Shown one piece after another: positions 7,177 to 10,631 of a DNA stretch of 10,631 nt; the first letter of the stretch is position 1; every line of letters starts with the position of its first letter. The notes under the pieces are model-generated. The model worked only from the letters and a program-made list of their open reading frames with translations, did no database searches and was not told the DNA's origin. A program made the position numbers and the translations under genes. Source of the DNA: SFWF01 sp045587065 (GTDB lineage Bacteria > Bacillota > Clostridia > Oscillospirales > Acutalibacteraceae); contig JAZNBQ010000100.1 in NCBI GenBank assembly GCA_045587065.1, positions 1 to 10,631 of the forward strand. Reading direction: 5' to 3'.

Positions 7177-8193
7177 ATGAAAATATTAATTGGCATCATT
7201 ACAATAATTTTAATGATTTTATTTGTTATTTTCCCATCGGTACAAATTAAAGCGGCAGTCAACGGGCTTCTCATTTGCGGTGACGTAATAATCCCCTCTC
7301 TATTTCCTTTTACCGTATTAGCGCTTTTTTTATTTAACAGCGGTTTCATTTCAAGATTAGAGCCATTTATGGAAAAAACCGCTAATTTTCTTTTTAAAAT
7401 AAGCGGTAGAAATTTAAGCATTTTTCTTGTTTCTTTTATTGGGGGATTTCCTGTAGGCGCACGACTTATTGAAGAAGAATATAAAAACGGAAGTATTGAT
7501 AAAAAACTAGGTGAAAATATGCTTGGCTACTGTGTCAATTCCGGACCTGCTTTTATAATTATTGGTGTTGGCAGTGCTCTGCTTCATAGCAAGGAACTTG
7601 GAATTATGCTTTTTATTTCTAATTTTTTAGCATCTTTTTTGATAGCCTTTTTATTTAGATTCAAAAACAAAGAAATTACGAAAATAAATTCTTATTCTCA
7701 AAATGCAAGTGCATTAAGTGACGTTTTTGTAGAAGCCACTGCTAATGCCTCCGCATCCATTATGAGTGTATGCGGCTTTGTAATACTTTTTTCTACCTTA
7801 ATTGGAATTGTAAAGGAACTACCTGTTCCAATTGCTTTAAGAAACGTTATATGTGCATTACTGGAAATTACAAACGGCACCTTAATTTATGATAAGAAGG
7901 TTTATATTATTGCATTTTTACTTGGCTTTGCAGGATTTTCGGTTCATTTTCAGATACTGTCTTTACTTAAGACCTTAAAACCCAACTACATAAAATTTTT
8001 AATCTTAAGAATTGTTCACGGTTTAGCAACTACCTTAATTTTTTATATCTCTTTAAAAGTTCATCCTGTTTCGTTACCTGTAATAAACGGCAACGTTTAT
8101 TTTACAGGGGCAATCAGCAGTATTTCAATTCCTTTTGCCGCATCACTGGTTCTTTTATGTATGGTATTTTTAAACAGTTTAAAAGAAAATTAA
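7177..8193 (+). CDS. YlbJ-like sporulation integral membrane protein (nucleoside-recognition/Gate domain)
   Basis: This polytopic membrane protein of 338 residues has about eight hydrophobic segments: one at about 2-20, one over 30-53, one at about 78-95, and further ones spread to the C-terminus. It carries GGFPVGA at 89-95, the cysteine-containing CVNSGPAFII at 119-128, and GFAGFSVHFQ at 250-259. These match the architecture of YlbJ, a sporulation membrane protein with a Gate (nucleoside-recognition) domain; the Gly-Asn/Gly-Phe-Pro-x-Gly-Ala-[KR]-L motif and the N-S-x-P/G-x-F-I motif are its hallmarks. The substrate, if it transports anything, is unknown. The ATG at 7177 has AAGGGGG (7165-7171) five bases upstream. 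It is divergent from yqfC-yqfD, which fits a sporulation role. A spore-maturation or other Gate protein is the alternative reading. Confidence 0.7.
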   Translation: MKILIGIITIILMILFVIFPSVQIKAAVNGLLICGDVIIPSLFPFTVLALFLFNSGFISRLEPFMEKTANFLFKISGRNLSIFLVSFIGGFPVGARLIEEEYKNGSIDKKLGENMLGYCVNSGPAFIIIGVGSALLHSKELGIMLFISNFLASFLIAFLFRFKNKEITKINSYSQNASALSDVFVEATANASASIMSVCGFVILFSTLIGIVKELPVPIALRNVICALLEITNGTLIYDKKVYIIAFLLGFAGFSVHFQILSLLKTLKPNYIKFLILRIVHGLATTLIFYISLKVHPVSLPVINGNVYFTGAISSISIPFAASLVLLCMVFLNSLKEN

Positions 8194-8221
8194 AAAACTT
8201 GTAGAACTTTCAACTTTTCTT

Positions 8222-8230
8222 TGGTATAAT
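8222..8230 (+). promoter_or_regulatory. Extended -10 promoter of the small four-cysteine gene
   Basis: TGGTATAAT is an extended -10 box (TGn before a perfect TATAAT). Upstream, only weak -35 candidates exist (TTGTAG at 8199-8204 is too far; TAGAAC at 8202-8207 has the right spacing but poor sequence), as expected for extended -10 promoters. The box lies 28 bases before the ATG at 8258. Confidence 0.65.
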
Positions 8231-8242
8231 GAACCTATACCA
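8222..8242. promoter_or_regulatory. Operator-like inverted repeat over the -10 box and probable transcription start
   Basis: TGGTATA-ATGAACC-TATACCA: two perfect 7-base arms with a 7-base spacer, a 14-base centre-to-centre distance. It covers the whole extended -10 and the expected start point near 8237, so a bound protein would block RNA polymerase. The regulator is not identifiable here. Confidence 0.45.
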
Positions 8243-8257
8243 CTTTTGGAGGTTTAT

Positions 8258-8473
8258 ATGAAAAAACTGAAATTTAGTAAAAAAATCGATAAATACTGCA
8301 AGAATTGTCGTTTTGGTTCATATTTTGAATTTTCAGATGAGGTTTTTTGCATTAAAAAAGGTTTTGTTGATAAATTTGATAAATGTATCCGCTTTAAATA
8401 TGACCCTCTGAAGAGAATCCCTGATTCTGTATCTCTTTCTCACGATTATAAAAAAGAAGATTTTATGATATAA
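8258..8473 (+). CDS. Small conserved four-cysteine protein, function unknown
   Basis: This 71-residue protein starts at ATG 8258 with GGAGG (8248-8252) five bases upstream. A TTG at 8246 in the same frame overlaps that SD and is not the start. Cysteines are C14, C17, C31 and C43, spaced C-x2-C-x13-C-x11-C, followed by FKYDPLKRIP at about 46-55. The four cysteines could bind a metal ion, such as zinc in a small ribbon, or possibly an Fe-S cluster. The Y-D-P-L-K-R-x-P ending after the last cysteine resembles small hypothetical proteins I associate with anaerobic Clostridia, but I know no function. It is monocistronic: it has its own promoter, an operator-like repeat, and a strong terminator two bases after the stop. 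Confidence 0.8.
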   Translation: MKKLKFSKKIDKYCKNCRFGSYFEFSDEVFCIKKGFVDKFDKCIRFKYDPLKRIPDSVSLSHDYKKEDFMI

Positions 8474-8474
8474 A

Positions 8475-8518
8475 AAAATAAGCTTTACCAAAATCGGTAA
8501 AGCTTATTTTTATTTTTT
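8475..8518. terminator. Bidirectional intrinsic terminator between convergent genes
   Basis: A 15-base-pair perfect stem (8475-8489 with 8496-8510; core AAGCTTTACC) closes a 6-base loop. On the plus strand it is followed by T-rich sequence to 8518 and ends the four-cysteine gene. On the minus strand the arm runs into a T tract and ends the glycosyltransferase gene, whose stop (8510-8512) touches the stem. Confidence 0.9.
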
Positions 8519-9670
8519 ATAATTCTCTATGATTTTTTCGTATCGTTTACAAGCAACGGCTATGGAATCCTCCCATGAAAAATAGACCTTTTCTGCTGCT
8601 GTTTTGCCCAATATCTTTAAGGCATCGGGTTGTCTTACAGCTTCTATAATAGCCTTTGCAAAGCTTTCTTCCTTTTCTTCTTTTGCTAAGATTCCGGAAA
8701 CACCATCTTCAACATCCTCGGCGGCACAACATCCGCTAATCAGTGCCGAAGCACAGCTGCAAGCCGCCGCTTCTTTAACAACAAGTCCCGAAGTGTCATA
8801 AGTAGATGGGAATAAAAACAAATCTGCTCTTGTAAAAAAGGCTCTTACCTTTTCCCTGTCATATATTGCACCTGTGAAAATCAGACAGTCATAAATTCCT
8901 ATTATTTTAGCGTAAGCCTCGATAGCCGGTCTGTCGACTCCGTCTCCCACAAAGAACATTTTAAAGGTAATTCCTGCGTCCCTGATAATCTTTAATGCAT
9001 CAAGAGTTATTTTAATATTTTTATACCACATCATTCTTCCGCAATATAAAAACACTAACTTTTCTTTTTCGGTTCTGTACATTCGGTCGATTTCGTTAAC
9101 TTCGTGAGCCGTAGCTCTTCCTCTTTTGAAATCGGTTCCGTTGGGCATAACAACTACATCGCCTTTATACCCAATATCTCTAAGACTCTTTATGGTGCCT
9201 TCTGAAACCGCCCACACCTCATCTGCATTGTTTACATTCTTTAACACAAATTTACGTGCTATGGTATTAAAACGCTTGTTATCAACAAATCTATCAATGT
9301 CTATATCAAATTTTGTATGATAAGTTAAAACTGTTGGAATCTTGTTTAAAACCGCCACTTGCTTTGCCAGTACACTAGATGCAAAAGGACTATGTACGTG
9401 AAGAATATCCAAATTCATTTTGCTTATATCGTGAATAAGCAACGGAGAAAACGGATTGCCTACACGATACGGCATCTGACGAGTAAACTTAGCTGAAGGA
9501 TATCTATAAACCTCAAAAGGATAATTATCAACTACGTTTGGGTACTTAGGTGTAAAAACCACAGGTGTGCCAAAATTATTGTTAATAACATTTGCATAAT
9601 TAATAACTGTATTGGCTACGCCATCTATGGTTGGAGGAAAAGAATCGTTAAATAATCCAACTTTATACAT
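8510..9670 (-). CDS. GT4-family glycosyltransferase (glycolipid type suspected)
   Basis: A retaining GT-B fold glycosyltransferase of 386 residues. The N-terminal acceptor half begins VGLFNDSFPPTIDGVANTV (about 4-22) and includes HVHSPF at 91-96 and TYHTKFD at 116-122. The C-terminal nucleotide-sugar half has PNG at 176-178, the CGRMMWYKN phosphate-binding segment (R212, K217), VGDG at 241-244, and the FPSTYDTSGLVVKEA donor motif. In that EX7E motif the first acid is Asp (D292) and the second Glu (E300). No membrane segment is present. The opening F-x-P-x-x-x-G-V and overall layout resemble diacylglycerol glucosyltransferases and mannosyltransferases of lipid glycosylation, but the acceptor cannot be decided from sequence. 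The ATG at 9670 has AGAGGTGA just upstream. It is a single-gene unit with a consensus promoter and a shared terminator. Confidence 0.88.
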   Translation of the reverse strand: MYKVGLFNDSFPPTIDGVANTVINYANVINNNFGTPVVFTPKYPNVVDNYPFEVYRYPSAKFTRQMPYRVGNPFSPLLIHDISKMNLDILHVHSPFASSVLAKQVAVLNKIPTVLTYHTKFDIDIDRFVDNKRFNTIARKFVLKNVNNADEVWAVSEGTIKSLRDIGYKGDVVVMPNGTDFKRGRATAHEVNEIDRMYRTEKEKLVFLYCGRMMWYKNIKITLDALKIIRDAGITFKMFFVGDGVDRPAIEAYAKIIGIYDCLIFTGAIYDREKVRAFFTRADLFLFPSTYDTSGLVVKEAAACSCASALISGCCAAEDVEDGVSGILAKEEKEESFAKAIIEAVRQPDALKILGKTAAEKVYFSWEDSIAVACKRYEKIIENYKK

Positions 9671-9685
9671 CGTATCACCTCTGCA

Positions 9686-9704
9686 ATTTAATTATAAATT
9701 AAAT
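9686..9704. promoter_or_regulatory. Perfect AT-only palindrome over the glycosyltransferase -10 box
   Basis: ATTTAATT-ATA-AATTAAAT, two 8-base arms three bases apart, contains the -10 hexamer (9691-9696) and lies just before the glycosyltransferase SD. It could be an operator. In such AT-rich DNA a chance origin is also plausible. Confidence 0.3.
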
Positions 9705-9718
9705 CATTTTTTTGTCAA
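9691..9718 (-). promoter_or_regulatory. Consensus vegetative promoter of the glycosyltransferase gene
   Basis: On the minus strand TTGACA (9713-9718), a 16-base spacer and TATAAT (9691-9696): both hexamers perfect. The -10 box ends 20 bases before the ATG at 9670, so the 5' leader is very short. Confidence 0.8.
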
Positions 9719-9740
9719 GGGAAGAATATTAACTATATGC

Positions 9741-9769
9741 TTGAAAAATGTCTGTTTATGTCTTATACT
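9741..9769 (+). promoter_or_regulatory. Vegetative promoter of the membrane protein / flavodiiron unit
   Basis: TTGAAA (9741-9746), a 17-base spacer and TATACT (9764-9769). The -10 box ends 31 bases before the ATG at 9801. It is back to back with the glycosyltransferase promoter, 22 bases between the two -35 boxes. Confidence 0.7.
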
Positions 9770-9800
9770 ATATTTGAAATTACTTGTTTTGGAGATTAAT

Positions 9801-10418
9801 ATGAAGAAGAATTCTTACGTTTTAGAGTTGGTTAAAGACTACCGTTACCGCAAGGGAATTGTGGTTACTGACGAAAAATGCCTTGCATACAAAATTTCTA
9901 AGGTCATATATATTCTTGCTTTTTTATGGACTTTGATATTTAACACCCTTTTTATCATAGGAAGTTTTATTTCAGATAAATTTTCAGTAGTAGACGTGAA
10001 TATTATTCCTGCAATAACACTTTTAATTGCTACTGTTTTATTAATTTCAGGTTTTGTCTTTACACTAAAAAAACTATATATTCCCTCCGGTGTTTTAAAC
10101 CTTTTTTCTGCAGTTTTCGGAACAATACAGTTCTATACTTTGTTGGAAGACGACATTAAACTTCAAAGAAGCATAACACATTTCTTTTATTGGAGACACT
10201 TTTTCCCTGCTATTATTCTTTTAGTTTCATTAGCTGTGATTTGCGCTATTGGAATTAAATCTAAAGTTTTACTAAACAGAGACTACAAAAAAGTGCTTGA
10301 AAAAATTTATATTAAAAACAAGGAACAGTTTTCTAATATTACCGATGATGAATGGCAACAATTATTAGAAAATGGAGAAATTTTAAAGGAAGAGGAAGAA
10401 AAAAATGAAGATTTCTAA
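9801..10418 (+). CDS. Unrecognised four-helix membrane protein coupled to a flavodiiron gene
   Basis: I do not recognise a family for this 205-residue protein. A short charged N-terminus (about 1-33, with basic KDYRYRKG) precedes four predicted membrane segments at about 35-57, 67-88, 93-115 and 134-152. A cytoplasmic-looking C-terminal tail follows, with TDDEWQQLLENGEILKEEEE at 181-200, strongly acidic at the end. No conserved metal or redox cysteines are seen (a single C27 before the first helix and C148 inside the last). The ATG at 9801 has GGAG (9791-9794) six bases upstream. Translation could be extended upstream in frame to 9612, but that part lies antisense to the glycosyltransferase and lacks support. 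Its last 14 bases overlap the start of the flavodiiron gene, implying coupled translation and perhaps a shared role. Confidence 0.8.
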   Translation: MKKNSYVLELVKDYRYRKGIVVTDEKCLAYKISKVIYILAFLWTLIFNTLFIIGSFISDKFSVVDVNIIPAITLLIATVLLISGFVFTLKKLYIPSGVLNLFSAVFGTIQFYTLLEDDIKLQRSITHFFYWRHFFPAIILLVSLAVICAIGIKSKVLLNRDYKKVLEKIYIKNKEQFSNITDDEWQQLLENGEILKEEEEKNEDF

Positions 10419-10607
10419 CGACATTAAATATATTGGTGTTAACGATAGAAACATCGACCTTTTTGAAGGTCAATATATTGTACCTAACGGCATTGCATAT
10501 AATTCATACGTTATTTTAGATGAAAAAATCGCTGTTATGGACACTGTAGATGCAAACTTTAGTGACCAATGGCTTTCTAATCTTGAGAAGTCTCTTGACG
10601 GAAAAAC
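10405..10607 (+). CDS. FprA-type flavodiiron protein, N-terminal fragment only
   Basis: The first 67 codons match the opening of A-type flavoproteins (flavodiiron proteins, about 400 residues), cytoplasmic enzymes of anaerobes that reduce O2 to water and/or NO to N2O. Typical segments are NDIKYIGVNDRNIDLFEGQY at 5-24, VPNGIAYNSYVILDEK at 26-41 and DTVDANFSDQWL at 46-57. Here the metallo-beta-lactamase-like domain begins; its H-x-E-x-D-x-H iron ligands and the flavodoxin domain would lie beyond the break. The frame appears to stop at TAG 10618-10620, but that stop lies inside a probable sequencing adapter (10608-10631), so the gene is cut by the contig end rather than truncated in the genome. 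The ATG at 10405 overlaps the preceding gene by 14 bases; an AGGAAG-like SD lies in that gene's acidic tail codons. Confidence 0.88.
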
Positions 10608-10631
10608 AAGTCGGTCGTAGCCATGTCGTTC
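10608..10631. other. Probable sequencing-adapter remnant (MGI/BGI type) at the contig end
   Basis: The last 24 bases read AAGTCGG then TCGTAGCCATGTCGTTC. From memory this equals the start of the BGI/MGI DNBSEQ read-2 adapter, AAGTCGG-A-TCGTAGCCATGTCGTTC, with the single central A missing. The flavodiiron homology stops exactly at the junction, and the sequence is far more GC-balanced than its surroundings. It should be treated as non-genomic. Confidence 0.85.

Noticed and set aside
7104..7421. Minus-strand 105-codon open frame across the divergent gap
   Set aside because: Antisense to the 5' end of the YlbJ-like gene and running into the yqfC control region; no SD and no family resemblance.
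8181..8222. Possible terminator after the YlbJ-like gene (AAAAGAAAA ... TTTTCTTT)
   Set aside because: The arms are A/T homopurine/homopyrimidine with a loop over 20 bases and no proper T tract, so it is not a credible intrinsic terminator; partial read-through into the next gene is possible.
9711..9719. Spo0A-box-like TTTGTCAAG upstream of the glycosyltransferase
   Set aside because: Two mismatches to the 0A box in its core, and the bases are already explained by the perfect TTGACA -35 element.
9612..9800. Upstream extension of the four-helix membrane protein by 63 codons
   Set aside because: The extension is antisense to the glycosyltransferase start and spans both promoters; a good SD supports ATG 9801.
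1..10607. Defence island, phage, CRISPR, transposon or other novel multi-gene system
   Set aside because: Nearly all of the sequence is conserved housekeeping or sporulation genes with normal spacing; no direct-repeat arrays, transposase, integrase, tRNA or attachment-site signals were seen on either strand.

Overview
The window looks like chromosomal DNA from an anaerobic, spore-forming Clostridia-type Firmicute. It is AT-rich, has strong Shine-Dalgarno (SD) sites with some GTG/TTG starts, and carries the yqfC-yqfD-phoH-ybeY-era-yqzL-recO neighbourhood seen in Bacillus and Clostridia. A flavodiiron protein begins at the right edge. Base 1 cuts into mutS2. The last 24 bases look like a sequencing adapter, so this is probably the end of a metagenomic contig rather than a genomic boundary.

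Minus-strand block, about 1-7086, in transcription order: yqfC and yqfD (sporulation); then, behind its own vegetative-type promoter, phoH-ybeY-era (RNA/ribosome maturation); then yqzL-recO-mutS2 (recombination repair and MutS2, a recombination or ribosome-collision factor). Spacing is very tight: 1 nt overlap phoH/ybeY, 12 nt ybeY/era, 44 nt overlap yqzL/recO, 8-9 nt recO/mutS2. Compared with Bacillus subtilis, the pgpH, dgkA and cdd genes usually inside this cluster are absent and mutS2 follows recO.

Centre, 7087-8520: a divergent plus-strand gene encodes a YlbJ-like polytopic membrane protein, probably sporulation-related. It is followed by a 71-residue four-cysteine protein with its own extended -10 promoter and an operator-like inverted repeat. 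A bidirectional hairpin terminator separates this unit from the convergent gene on its right.

Right part, 8510-10607: a GT4 glycosyltransferase on the minus strand has a perfect-consensus promoter. Divergent from it, a second good promoter drives an unrecognised four-helix membrane protein whose 3' end overlaps the start of an FprA-type flavodiiron protein. That gene is broken off by the adapter. There are no RNA genes, CRISPR arrays or mobile elements, and no gene-free stretch over 300 bases. I found no convincing new multi-gene system. The points most worth a second look are the adapter at the end, the four-cysteine protein with its operator-like repeat, and the membrane protein coupled to the flavodiiron gene.
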